A stretch of DNA of 64,000 bases from Bactrocera neohumeralis (Eukaryota; Arthropoda; Insecta; Diptera; Tephritidae). Positions 33,390-43,984 of this stretch are shown here, one piece after another. A model generated the notes under the pieces. It was not told the origin of the DNA. It did no database searches and saw only the letters and a program-made list of their open reading frames with translations. A program made the position numbers and the translations under genes. The first letter of the stretch is position 1. Every line of letters starts with the position of its first letter. The stretch spans positions 19,526,089 through 19,590,088 of the forward strand of contig NC_065922.1 in NCBI RefSeq assembly GCF_024586455.1, read 5' to 3'.

Positions 33390-34245
33390 TATCGTCGACT
33401 CTTCGAAGGCGTCCTATAGCGCTTCTTTTACAGCCCTGCTACTTCTCTCGTCTCTCTATTGTAGTCTTTGATTTAAGGTCGGGCACAATTGCAGATTCTT
33501 GAAGGGTGGTCTTTAGTGCCTCGCAGAAGCTAGCTTTTGTAGCCTGTCCCATCTCCAGCACCAGTAGTACGGCCCCGGCTTTTGTTTTGCGGATACCTTT
33601 GATCTTAAATTCTGCCTCTTTGAGATTTACCTTGCTACGGACATTTTTAAGGACCTCGACGTAGCGATTGTCCTCTGCTGGCTCACTGCCTCTGTTTGTC
33701 GTTTGAGCCTATTATATGCTCTCTGACTTGTAGCTATGTTCTTCCCTTTTATATGCTTCCTCCGTCGTTCCTTCGTTAGCGTGGGTCTTCTTTGCTCTTT
33801 TAGGCATAACTTTTTGCCACTGGCCGTCCTTTTCGTTTCGTCTTCTTTGCTCTTTTAGGCATAACTTTTTTCCATTGTCCGTCCTTTTCGTTTCGTAGTC
33901 TTACAGTTTCTCGGGGCTCCACCGGGCTTGTCACCCGCTGCTTCGAGGTTATTGACTCTGGGGATGTTCCCGTCTTTTCTCGTTTTCTACGATGAGCCAG
34001 TCTCTACGGGAACTCTTGATTACGTAGAAGAGTTCATTTAGCAGTGCCGTTCCATTCTTAACCTCCATGCTGATGTTCTTTTGTTCTGTCTTCCACCGGA
34101 GTTTCCCTTGCGGTTTAATGTTAACTCTTTTCTCCAGTTTTGTTGGGTTATTTAGGAGTGATGGTAAGTGTAGGGGATCTAAGTATCTACTACGTCTACG
34201 GAAGACGGTCCGGTATTTCTCGTCTTGGCCATCTTTATTTTATTT
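33390..34245 (-). mobile_element. LINE ORF1 (gag-like) relic
   Basis: Minus-strand translation around 33460-33660 gives VRSKVNLKEAEFKIKGIRKT, KAGAVLLVLEMGQATKASFC and EALKTTLQESAIVPDLKSKT. This is the conserved region of ORF1 proteins of I/R1/LOA-type elements just before their zinc knuckles. Upstream (33780-33900) the coding DNA carries a 55-bp direct duplication, and 33900-34230 encodes Lys/Arg-rich sequence with frameshifts. The zinc knuckles themselves and the whole ORF2 are missing. ORF1 acts as an RNA-binding chaperone in such elements. Confidence 0.65.
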
Positions 34246-34369
34246 TTCTTCCTGTTGTTCCTTCTGTTAGGGTTTTTGTTGTTGTTGCGGTGTATTCAGT
34301 TTGGTTCCGATGAGTCTCCGCTTTAATCTGAAGAGCCTCCTCTAACCGTACATACCAATTTTATCGCCA

Positions 34370-34600
34370 AAATCGGGTGATGCTATTCTAAATACCAGCC
34401 TTTTTATTTTATTTTATTTTATTTATCATTTAACTTTTTGTTACTTTTTTTTATTTTATTTTACTTTATTTTATTTTATTTTACTTTATTTTATTTTTTT
34501 TTTTTTTTTTTTTTTTTTATTTTGATGTTTTTTATTTTTATCTATTTCTATTCATTTGTTTTTTTATTTTTATTTATTTTTTTTTTAATTCCACTTAAAA
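34370..34600. repeat. TTTTATTTTAC/poly-T tract
   Basis: Pentamer-like TTTTA repeats (34400-34495) run into a 25-base T run and more TTTTTATTTT. The Phe-rich ORF here is a simple-repeat artefact. Confidence 0.85.
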
Positions 34601-36106
34601 AAATAAAAAATATGTTGAATCACCAGACAAGGTAATTTTTATTTATTATCTCAATTCACATTGAAAATGTATTAAATAAAAAAAATTTAAACGTTATTGT
34701 TATCTATTATCTTTATCTTTATCAATGTGTTCCACCACTTGATTTCGAAATTAATATTAATACCTACATATGTATTTATCTACATTGTGTGGCCGCTAGT
34801 GCCGCTCACGCATTGCCCACACGAGCAGTCACTTCGTAAATAAAAACACACATGTACATGTAAAGCCGTGTGTGTTCATGTCTTGTTTGCCGCTAAGGTC
34901 ATCGCTGCCGATCAATGACGCTACAAAAATAGTTCTATACAAACATCAACAACAAAAAGCAGCAACAATCTAGACAATTTATTTATAGCGCATTTATAGA
35001 AATTACACATTACAAATATGCGCATATGAACACATATGTATGTATGTATATACCTATGTATGTTTGTTTGTATTCTTATTAGAAGCGCTTTAAGTACTTA
35101 GTCACAGCGAATTCTAAGTAGCGGTAAAAAGCTTGCTTTAATTCAGACAAAACAAAAAATAATGAATATTTATGTACATAGTAAGTATGTATGTATGTTC
35201 ATATTTGTATGTACATATTAATATTTAGGTATGTACATATATACATATATTTAAGCACTCTCGCGCCTACCAATAAAAGCATTTCAAAAATCCATGAAAT
35301 TGAAAACTGACCAGCAACAATAAATGCATGCCAAACAAAAAGGTAAGAAACAATAACAGCAACAGCAACAGCAACAACAACAGAGCGTGATAATCACATT
35401 AAAGCTACAATCATGAGTACTCATAATTCATAATTGAAATGGTCAAACGAGACCAGCAGAACCTTTGAATGCGGCGAGGGCATATTTAGACTGGCGTAGC
35501 GCTTTTGTTATCAGCCGCCAGCGGCTAAGTGTCTCGTAGCTCATTAAGTATCAGTGTTGAGCTTTGTTTCGTTACTTAATGCATATGATTTATGACTTGA
35601 GGCTAAGCCGCCTAGTTCGAGAGCGCTCAAGCCCGTTGAAATGCATATGCATGCCGTATACCGATGTAGGTGTATGTGTGTGTAGAGTGTGGTGGTAGTG
35701 GTGGCTCATTTGCGGAAGACACTCGCACGATTTTTCTATTGCAAAGCAAAGGAAAAGGCAGAAAATAAAAATTTGCAAATGCAGGCCTTACTCAAGTCAA
35801 GCTTGGCAAGAAATTTATATTAGTAATGGAGCAGTTGAGTAATAGCAAAGAAAAACTAGCGACTTACGCGTTCAGCTATAATTTATTAGAACTCTTTACA
35901 GGGCATAAGGTATTCAGAATCAAAGGGAAATTAAACAATAGTTTAATAACAATGAGTCACGGTTTATTGATGGCACTCTAGCGTCTAATCGACAGTTTTC
36001 GCAGTGGTTGCAGCTGATGAGTCGTATCCAAAGCGTAAAAGTTACAAAGTGTATAGTTTGGGATGCCCATGAAATAATTTTCATCTCCGAAAAAGATAAT
36101 ATTATC
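34601..36106. other. Non-coding intron with ATGT and CAACAG repeats
   Basis: TATGTATG microsatellites at 35030-35070, 35180-35250 and CAGCAACAGCAACAACAACAG-like DNA at 35355-35385. No gene is seen. This stretch looks like ordinary unique intronic DNA. Confidence 0.55.
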
Positions 36107-36339
36107 TACACAACCGCTTTTCTTTACAGAGAGCGTTCCCTGGAGATCTAGAAAAAGTGACTGTGATCGAACCGTGGCAACACGACGTCATTTGACTAAA
36201 AAATTTGCCATGAATTAAGTTTCGAATTGATTACGCACACAACATATTCTCCCGATTTCGTACACAGTCACTTTTTCCTTTTCGCAGACCACATGAGAAC
36301 GCTCTCTGTAAAAAGGAAAGAGAGAAAGCGGCTTTGTAT
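36107..36339. mobile_element. Foldback / MITE-like element
   Basis: The ends are imperfect inverted repeats. The left arm contains CCGCTTTTCTTTACAGAGAG with CGTTC, and further in AGAAAAAGTGACTGTG (36149-36164). The right arm has their complements, CACAGTCACTTTTTCC (36263-36278), GAACGCTCTCTGTAAAAAGG and AGAAAGCGG (to 36330). Each arm is about 55-70 bp with mismatches and a loop of about 100 bp. No coding sequence. A non-autonomous DNA element is the simplest reading; the autonomous partner is unknown. Confidence 0.7.
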
Positions 36340-36850
36340 TGCTAAACGCTAAGAAAGTTTTCAGCTTTGGTTCATTCACAGCTTGTGTGTCTCATTAAAA
36401 ATGATGTTTATGCTAGAATCTCTCGAGATTTCTTGTTTTCTTTAAGCTTCTAAAGGCTTTCTTGGACAACTAATATATAGATTGGGGAACAACTAAGCTA
36501 ACTTATCATTTATTGTCAGAAATAGCAACTTAAAGACCCAAAGTAAAACTAAGTTCGACCCCGCTTAATGGCATTGAATAGGTTCCATACTCTGTAATAC
36601 TCGTTGGAAAAGTATGAGTCAGTAGCGTGCTGACTAGCCTTGAATAATGCTTATACTTAAGTATATAGTTTGTGGAATTCTGCAATACTTTTCCTATAAA
36701 TTGTTTTCTGTCCGTAATCTAAAAAATAACCCCTTTAGTAATACAATTACCATAAAAAACTCAGGGTATAAGAGCAGGATCTCATATTTTGGCCACGAAA
36801 TTTTTAGTACCCAAAAAGAAACACTGAAGATCTTATAAAGTAAATATCAA
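36340..36850. other. Non-coding spacer
   Basis: Nothing is recognised. Confidence 0.4.
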
Positions 36851-37102
36851 GGGGCCTATTCTGTAACTCGATTCGAAAATCAATTTACTTGAATTCGGGT
36901 TTTTTATATTCTGTAACTCGATTTTCGGATTTTCAAGCCAATTTTCGAATAAAATATTCGTTAGCTTTTGAGTTGTAGAAAGCAAAAACGAAAATTGTAC
37001 GTATTTTTTCTGGCACAGGGTGGTACAACTTTCGCATAATGATAAAGTAGATCCGAATTTCGAATAAAATACATTTTCGAATCGAGTTACAGAATAGGCC
37101 CC
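36851..37102. mobile_element. MITE with 29-bp perfect terminal inverted repeats
   Basis: A 252-bp element. The first 29 bases, beginning GGGGCCTATTCTGTAACTCG, are the exact reverse complement of the last 29, which end ACAGAATAGGCCCC. Immediately outside, CAA precedes and CAA follows, a candidate 3-bp target duplication. Inside the left end a second TATTCTGTAACTCGATTTTC appears at about 36908, a subterminal repeat. There is no coding capacity. G-rich ends and a 3-bp duplication would fit PIF/Harbinger, which is inference. Confidence 0.85.
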
Positions 37103-37139
37103 CAAGTAATAGTGACAAGCAAAGCCAATTTAACCATAC

Positions 37140-37560
37140 CTCTGTTTGCGCGAACTAAGATAATAAGATAAATGAGGATTGTACCGCAACCTTAGGTCTA
37201 ACGTACCCTCTCCTAAGTCACAACGACCCATCTAGCCCCAGCACATTGATAAATTCGAATATACTACTAGATGCTAGTGAGGCGATGTGATCTCTATTTG
37301 CAAACATGGAGCCAAGGGTCTCTATCCTATGTATACAGACTGCTTGGCTGTCAATTAGCAGGTGTTTTGAAGTTAAAGCCTTCCTGTCGCCGAGCCGGCA
37401 ATTTGCACAGGAAGCTAGACCCATGTTATATATGTAAGTGCTTGTTAAGTTTACAGTGGCCAGGGTAGAGGTTGATGCTGAGGTTGTCGCTATGAAGGTT
37501 CATTACATATTTAAACTTGCTGAGGTTATAACCCTCCATTAGCAACTTGACATGGCGCAT
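37140..37560 (-). mobile_element. LINE 3' terminus with Cys/His tail and 3'UTR (relic, family Y copy 1)
   Basis: On the minus strand: TGHCKLNKHLHIYNMGLASC, ANCRL, then DRKALTSKHLLIDSQAV and IHRIETLGSMFANRDHIASL, ending LGLDGSL at a stop near 37218. The C..C...H pattern and the LGSMF phrase match the C-terminal tail of RNase H-bearing LINEs. The expected final Cys of HLLCxC is absent. The 3'UTR (37140-37217) recurs at 45957-46075. Confidence 0.65.
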
Positions 37561-37579
37561 GCCTTGGAATTATTCCCTA

Positions 37580-37890
37580 AGGTCTTGAGTCATCGATTTG
37601 AAATGTTACACGTATCCTTTTCTCCCCAAGAAACTGCTCATTTGTCGGATGTCGGACCATTATATAAAATAGCTGACCGATCCGTATCAAGTTCTTGTAT
37701 GGAAAACCTTTTCATTTGACAAGATATCTTCACGAAATTGGCACAGCATAGTTTCCACGGCAACGCTACAACCTCTGAACGTAATATTCAGATCGAGTCA
37801 CTATAGCATATAGCTGCCATATAAACTGACCCTTAAAACTTTAAATAAAGATATTTTTATAACCTTTTATGCTACAAGAAACGTGCCTGT
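37580..37890. repeat. Interspersed repeat family 2, copy C
   Basis: It shares with 27080-27800 the phrases CATCGATTTGAAAT, CTGCTCATTTGTCGGA, AAGTTCTTGTATGGAAAAC, GACAAGATATCTTCACGAAA and CTATAGCATATAGCTGCCAT. About one and a half internal units are present. Abuts the family Y LINE. Confidence 0.65.
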
Positions 37891-39283
37891 GTTGGCTATT
37901 ATAGCTTCGGAGCAGTCAAAGTTAACATTTTGCTTGTTTTCAGTTAAATCCTCTCAAATAACCCTAAAATAATCTTCTAATTATTTGTCACACTCAGTTT
38001 CAGGACCTCACTAGCTTGTTGCTTTAGTTTCCAGCTAAACTGTCTATTAGTGTTTAGCTCCCAGTGTCTACTACACCGTCTTGTTTAACAACTATCCAAT
38101 TGACTACTGAAAAAAATAACCAGTTTCAGCGCGATATCAACTCCATGGCCCACAATGCAACGTCAAGTGCCTATCCGCTGGTGAAAATTTACATATTCTT
38201 TCAAGCTGGCTGTCTTTCCACTCACTTGGATTTTTTCTACGATTTTTCGCGTTTTCTTGCTTTTCTCTTTTCGCTTAAGCGTTTGTGTTTTTTCTTTTTA
38301 GTTCTTTTATTTTCCGCGCGGCTCCGCGTGCTTCGCTCCTCCAGTCACGCTGTGCTGCAATAAATAAAGATTTATTGCCGAGAGTGCGAAAATGTATTTT
38401 CAATATTGCGTTTATTATTAAAAGTACTTGCCTCACTTGTTTTCCGCATGCAGCGGCCGTGGCAGCGCGGCTTGCATTTCAATTGGCTGGGCGCAGCGCT
38501 GACTGGAGGCACAGCAAGGCAAGCAGTTGTATACATAATAATAAATATGTGCATGCATTTATAGGTATGCATGGGTATAAACAGACTTACATACATACAC
38601 GCACACACAAAGTATGTGGAGAGCAATGCGTCGCCAGCAGCGGCCAGCGACAGCGCACCTGTATGAGTCATCAACGCCAATCGGCAGTAAACACACTCGC
38701 CCATAGTCGTGCTTGCGTCCATGTACAACAATAACAATAACAATAACAACAAGTCAATTCTTTATGCAATGCATGCACGAAAACCACAAAACTACGCGAC
38801 GTCGCTGCTGCCACCGAGCAACAACCACTTTTACCTACGAGCTCAAGTAGTTACTTGACAAAAGAAATAAAAACAGAAAAAACACAAAATTAATAACAAC
38901 AAAGCCTTTGGTGAATGCTGAGCCAATAACAACAAATACTTACCATACCCGTTTTCATCACATAAAAAATTCTCGAAAGTCTATGTGGCCTCCACACGCC
39001 GCGCCAAACCAGCTACTCGCGGCTCTACAACTCTCAAGTCTCTATCTGTATCCGCATGTGTGTGTTTTTTATTTAGCTCTCTAAAATAAAACAGGTTTCT
39101 AAATCCTCCACACAGTCGGTTTTCGCTCACTACGAAACCTGAAGTAAAAAGATAAATATTAAATGAATATCAAATAAGCAGAGGAAGAAAAGAAGCTGTA
39201 ACAGCAACAGGCGAAGAATAAGGAAATCGGCAGTCGTAAATCTATCAACTGCAATATGCCACCTTTTGCTGGCTATGCTTGCC
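37891..39283. other. Non-coding intron
   Basis: No gene is seen. CAT/ACAC microsatellites at 38580-38610 and ATAACAATAACAACAA at 38730-38752. The 38064-38752 ORFs on both strands lack motifs. Composition between 38400 and 39280 is more balanced than the flanks, as in unique intronic DNA. Confidence 0.5.
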
Positions 39284-39425
39284 GCTCAGCTGATCCATGC
39301 GCCGCTCACGCTCAGCGCCACTCAGCTGTTGACTTGCTGTTAATGGCGCTCTCTCAGCTGTTAATGTTGAACTCTCAGCTGTTAGTGGCCGTCTCCAGCT
39401 GTTAATGGCTCTCGCAGCGTTAATG
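39284..39425. promoter_or_regulatory. Cluster of five CAGCTG E-boxes with ~20-bp spacing
   Basis: CAGCTG occurs at 39287, 39323, 39355, 39376 and 39396. The last three lie in near-repeats of CTCTCAGCTGTTAATG, and a decayed unit (GCAGCGTTAATG) follows at 39414. CAGCTG is the E-box preferred by several bHLH dimers. It may be an enhancer element or a small minisatellite that happens to contain E-boxes. Confidence 0.5.
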
Positions 39426-40000
39426 TGCTACCAACTGTGCGCTCTACCGCTTTCTAACGCTGCTATTTAGCGCGCTATTGTCTCTCTCATACTGTTGATA
39501 ATGTCTATTGATATTTCTCTTACTCTTATACCGCGTAAAATCAACTCGGCTGTCGTTTAATGTTTTATTTTGTTTACTTCTATTTATAAATGCGGTTGGG
39601 TTTTTCTACATTCGTCGGCCTCTCTCTCTGTCTTTATTTATTTTTTCACTTAGTTAAATTAACAAGAATTGAATTGAATAAAATTTTTCCGCATTGCCCG
39701 CAATGTATTGGCATCACCGCAACGCTCGTCAGTCACAATGCACGTTTGCTAATTGGGATTTTGATCTACGTGGTTGTATGTATAAGTTTGTATGTTGAAA
39801 TGCGCTAGAATTCAGAGACCATCTGTTCCGAAATTTCATTACTAAAGCCCCATTGCACAGATGGTTGTTTTCTTTGTAGATACCAAAAACTAACAGAAGA
39901 AATCTCGAGGTAAAAATATAAAAAATTGGAAATACACCAAGGGCTTTGGCTGATCTGTCAAGTGAAGAAGTGTTTCTAATGCCAAAAGAACTTTTTTTTA
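39426..40000. other. Non-coding intron
   Basis: No feature beyond short CT-rich strings. ORF 39590-39808 is unsupported. Confidence 0.4.
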
Positions 40001-40100
40001 TTTGTATTATTTTTTTTATTTTTTTTTATATTTTTTTTTATTTTTTTTTTTTTATTTTTTTTTTTTTTTTTTTATTTTTTTTTTTTTATTTTTTTTTTTG
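40001..40100. repeat. Poly-T tract
   Basis: About 100 bases of T interrupted by single A residues. Confidence 0.9.
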
Positions 40101-41349
40101 ACGTAGAGCCAAGCACTTGCACTTGGTCGCATGCTTCTAAAAATGTCGGAAGGTCTTGTGATTTTGACTGCTGCCTTTAGCTAAAGTCTCCAAGCAGGTG
40201 TTTGCTGTCGATTAATCTATAAAAAAAATCAGCAGGCAGTTGGACGTTGCCATATTGAAAAAGTGAGCGCAATATGTCAAAAGTTAGCAACAAATAATCT
40301 TTGCAATTAATTTTAATTTAATTACATGCTTTCATTTACACTCTTGCTCTTTTCAGCCCGCTCCGCATTGCCTTATTGCTCTGCTATTAGTTCCACTACG
40401 ATAACTTTGGTAGCCCTCGACAACAAACGAGTGACTGTGCTCATAATTTACATCAATCTCTGCCGAAATGAGGGCATGTAGACTGCATGACTCAGTCACT
40501 TGCTCTCTGCTTCTATGTATTTCAAGTAGGCTTTCTATGCTTTATCAAAATGGGAAAATTCTTATTAACTGTAAATTACCTCATAACTAAACTACCGAGC
40601 TGATTATGTACATAGGTTGTATTAGTCACGCCTATAATTAAAATCATACGCTGAGTTTAAGTGAAATAGAAAGTTAAGGGTTATATGTAGGAACCGCATA
40701 TAATGTGATTCTTAGTATAAATGTCTACAAATGTTATATGATAAAGTGGAGACCAAGTGTCTCGGCTTCCGCAATTCATATGAAGCCGTTAAACGTTGGG
40801 AAATATATTAGGGATTTTGATATTGTTATCTGAGCGACGTCGCTAAGACCACTTGAGGCGAATCGAAAAAGTTTGATCGGGTCTAATGAGTTCCAACGTG
40901 AATACATTAAACCTGTTCTCATTATAGTAGAAATATCATACAGTTGGTAAATAATTCATAATTGTTACTACTACTGCTAGGTCAAACCCTAACGGCCACA
41001 ACCCCCACAATAATTCAATAACTCAAATATTCATAATTCTTACTGCTACTGTTTGGTCTACACCTTTTTCTATGTCCTAGTTCACTCTTACGACCACAAC
41101 CCCCACAATAACTATCCTATAAATCCGATTCGTTGGCAAAACAAATTCGATTTTTAAAAGTTTTGAACAATTTACTATTCAAAACCCCGTTATATCTTCT
41201 CTTTCAAGGAGGTATCAGCTCATCTCTTTCTCCTTAAAACAACGTGTATTATTTTAGACTGGTTTTCATTGAGGCAATACTTTTTTCAGAGTTGGTCTTT
41301 TTGTCACGTGTAACTTGATTTTCAAACATTTTGGTTTGCCAATTCCATA
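40101..41349. other. Non-coding intron with one local duplication
   Basis: At 40945-41105 two imperfect copies (about 70-90 bp) share AATTCATAATT.TTACT, TACTGCTA and CCACAACCCCCACAATAA. The rest is unassigned. Confidence 0.5.
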
Positions 41350-42190
41350 ATGAGTAGACTAACTCCGGAAATACGGTCGCTAATCGTAAAAATTAGTTAC
41401 CAAAATAATGCTTCAGTTCGCTGCAATATCATCCAATATTCGGTCAACGTAATCGGATTCGATCAACATAATCCCCCGGCAGAGTCGATAATTCGATCAA
41501 CTATGATTCAGTTTTACACCATGCTTAGTCTAGTGGAAGACGCTATTGCTGCTGTAAAGCAGAGTATCGAAGGAGATCCAAACGGGTTCATCCGCCTTTG
41601 CTCGCAACAATTGGAGCTGTGAACTGCCACTTTTTGGAAGATTTTGTGGAAAGATCTTGCATAGCGGGTTTACATAATCGCACTCGTGCAAGTATAAAAG
41701 CCGGATGACCATCAAGCGCATTGTACATTCGGTGATTGTGCCTTAAACGAGTGTGGCTAACGATCGCGATTTTCAGAAGAAAGTTTTGTTCAACGATGAA
41801 GCTCACTTTTGGTCGAATAGATACAAAATAATAAAAGAAATTGTCAACTTTAGAGTGATAATAAGCCATTGTTAACCCCGTAACATACTCAAAAACCCAC
41901 GGTTTGGTGTGATTTATGACCAGAGGGAATCATTGATCCATATTTCTTTGAAAATGAAGCCGACTGCAAGCCATACAGCCTACGAAATAATCAATTTATA
42001 GGAGGAAACTTTTGGTGAGTGCGTTATCTTGCATAGTGGACCTCCATAATCGTGCGATTTAACGCTACAGAACTAGTTTTTGTGAGGTTATGCGAAGTCG
42101 TTATCTTCGTTGGAGACGATTGACCCCTTGAAAGGGAATTTTCGGCGTGTTATTGTATCCGTCCTAAGCTCATTAACTTTATTAATCTAT
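41350..42190 (+). mobile_element. Mariner relic related to the DD41D family (relic C)
   Basis: The first frame (41350-41622) runs from MSRLTPEIRSLIVKISYQNN to IAAVKQSIEGDPNGFIRLCS and QQLEL, aligning loosely with the N-terminal half of the transposase at 15870-16268. Later frames give KVLFNDEAHFWSNRYK (about 41779-41826, first catalytic Asp kept), IDPYFFENEA, then SCDLTLQN and GYAKSLSSLETID near 42050-42120 with the third aspartate lost. Stops and frameshifts are frequent, and the terminal repeats were not found. Older than the other DD41D copies. Confidence 0.65.
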
Positions 42191-42245
42191 TTAGAAACAT
42201 TGGAGCTTTGATACGACATTTCATTAATTTAAATCTCTCTTTCTG

Positions 42246-42365
42246 AAACCTGTTGTTGTTTGTTGTTTTCGTAGCGGCAGAATTCTGCCGTGTTCACAGT
42301 CCTTGACCGGATAAAAAATCCGGGTCCGTTCAAATTACGTAGACCTGACTGTCAAGGGATCGCAA
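42246..42365 (-). mobile_element. Retroelement 3' end with palindromes and (TTG) tail
   Basis: Read on the minus strand it ends in an AACAACAAAC-type tail (42251-42268), as several tephritid non-LTR elements do. Just inside are a 16-bp perfect palindrome, CGGCAGAATTCTGCCG (42275-42290), and a CCGGAT-AAAAA-ATCCGG hairpin (42307-42323). No coding part remains. The family is uncertain; Jockey or a related clade is likely. Confidence 0.5.
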
Positions 42366-43984
42366 ACTTTAGGTTTTTTCGGTTGGAAAAAGTTTTTTTC
42401 TATGATTGAAAATAATTTATTTAAAAATAAAAATTTTTTATACTCAAGAAATTTGGACAAGTACTTAGAGGATTTTAAATAATATTAAAAGTTTTAATTT
42501 TTAGATTACCTCTCTATTCCTCCTATAAGTTATGCTCAATATCATAAACGGTTTCTTAGCAGTTAGAAGCATAAAACTAAAAAAGAACTCACTTAATACT
42601 TTGGAGGAACAATTAAGATGTCCGTATGGACTTAAGGTTGAGTTTAGCTGACAAGACTACTGATTTTTTCTCTGATATGTACCTCAGTGCCCGAAAAAAC
42701 CGACCGCCAAAGTACATTAGATTCTACTGAATTGCTGCAAGCAGTCTGCTATATAAACAAATATCTATAAACCCAATGAGAATTACCAGCGACCGATAAC
42801 AAGCAATAACAAGCAATTCAACCGATTTAAGGAGACTGGTTTGTCAATGAAATTCGAAGTTCTTCAATCCAAACTTAAATTAAAGCAATTTCAAGTATTT
42901 TTTATGACTACACCAACGACCTAAAAATCTTTGCGCGCCAGCCTCTCGTAACTGTAAATTAATTGTAACTGATTTAGAAGAGGAAACTCATTCCGGTTGA
43001 TTTGATACTTCAACAGCAGATAATGCAGTATGTGGGCCATGAACTGCACTTTTCCATATACATACATACCAAATGCACCTGGTCGAATAAGTACAATTTC
43101 TACGCTCTTTCATGGCTCACCTTGGAAAATCTAAGCGCATAAATTAGCATTTATGCCTCTAACTTAATTGCCAATAAAGATTTTATTAGATCTGTCGGCC
43201 ATTTCAGGTGCACGAGGCTCTGCGCACACTTGCCAAAGTAGAGGACGAAGAAGAAGAATAAGCGCCTGCCACTTTTTTTTTAACAATTTACTGGTGTTCT
43301 GTGTCTGTGGGTTGCTGGGTACTCGTAATGCCACGGCTTTGCTCAACTGAGACAACTGTCATAATTATGTCAACGTGCTGTCAAGACGCCTTTTGCGCTT
43401 TTGTTTGCTTCGTTCTGTTTTCTTATACATGTATGTATGTAGGAGCTACCAAGCAATGTTGCAGTCACCGGGTGACGACAAGAGAACGCTTTACCTCCAC
43501 CTCTTCACAATGCTCGAGTTGTAACTTTTGGTTTATTGCTGACTTGACTTCACTTCGCTTTTTGTACGTTTTTGCATATTTAATTGTTTGTTTTTATATA
43601 TATTTATGTGTGTATGTGTGATTGTGATTGTGCATATATGTTTGTTTTTTTTTTTTATTTTTCCTGTCGGCTTTCATTATGGCCCAAGTAATTTGACACC
43701 TTCTGTGATTGTTTGTTATTAGTTTGTGTGAGTGTTCATGCCTTGATTCATTTGTTTATTGTTGTTGTACTGTTGTGTTCTTATATAATAACTGCACTCG
43801 TAATGTTTACTCAGATTTCGCAGCAGCCGATTGTTGCATAGAAATTTATTGTTAATGCCACGAAGTTCTTGTGAAAACTTTTTGATTTTTGTATCTTTGA
43901 ATTTTCTGGCTATTATCCATTTCTCTAGCAACCATTATGTTCACACATTAATTTGCCGACATCATTACCGTTATTTTATATTTA
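42366..43984. other. Non-coding intron
   Basis: No gene is supported. ORFs at 43164-43355 and 43301-43621 are on opposite strands of the same DNA and show no motif. GAAGAAGAAGAATAAG at 43246-43261 resembles the RTE tail only superficially. Confidence 0.45.
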
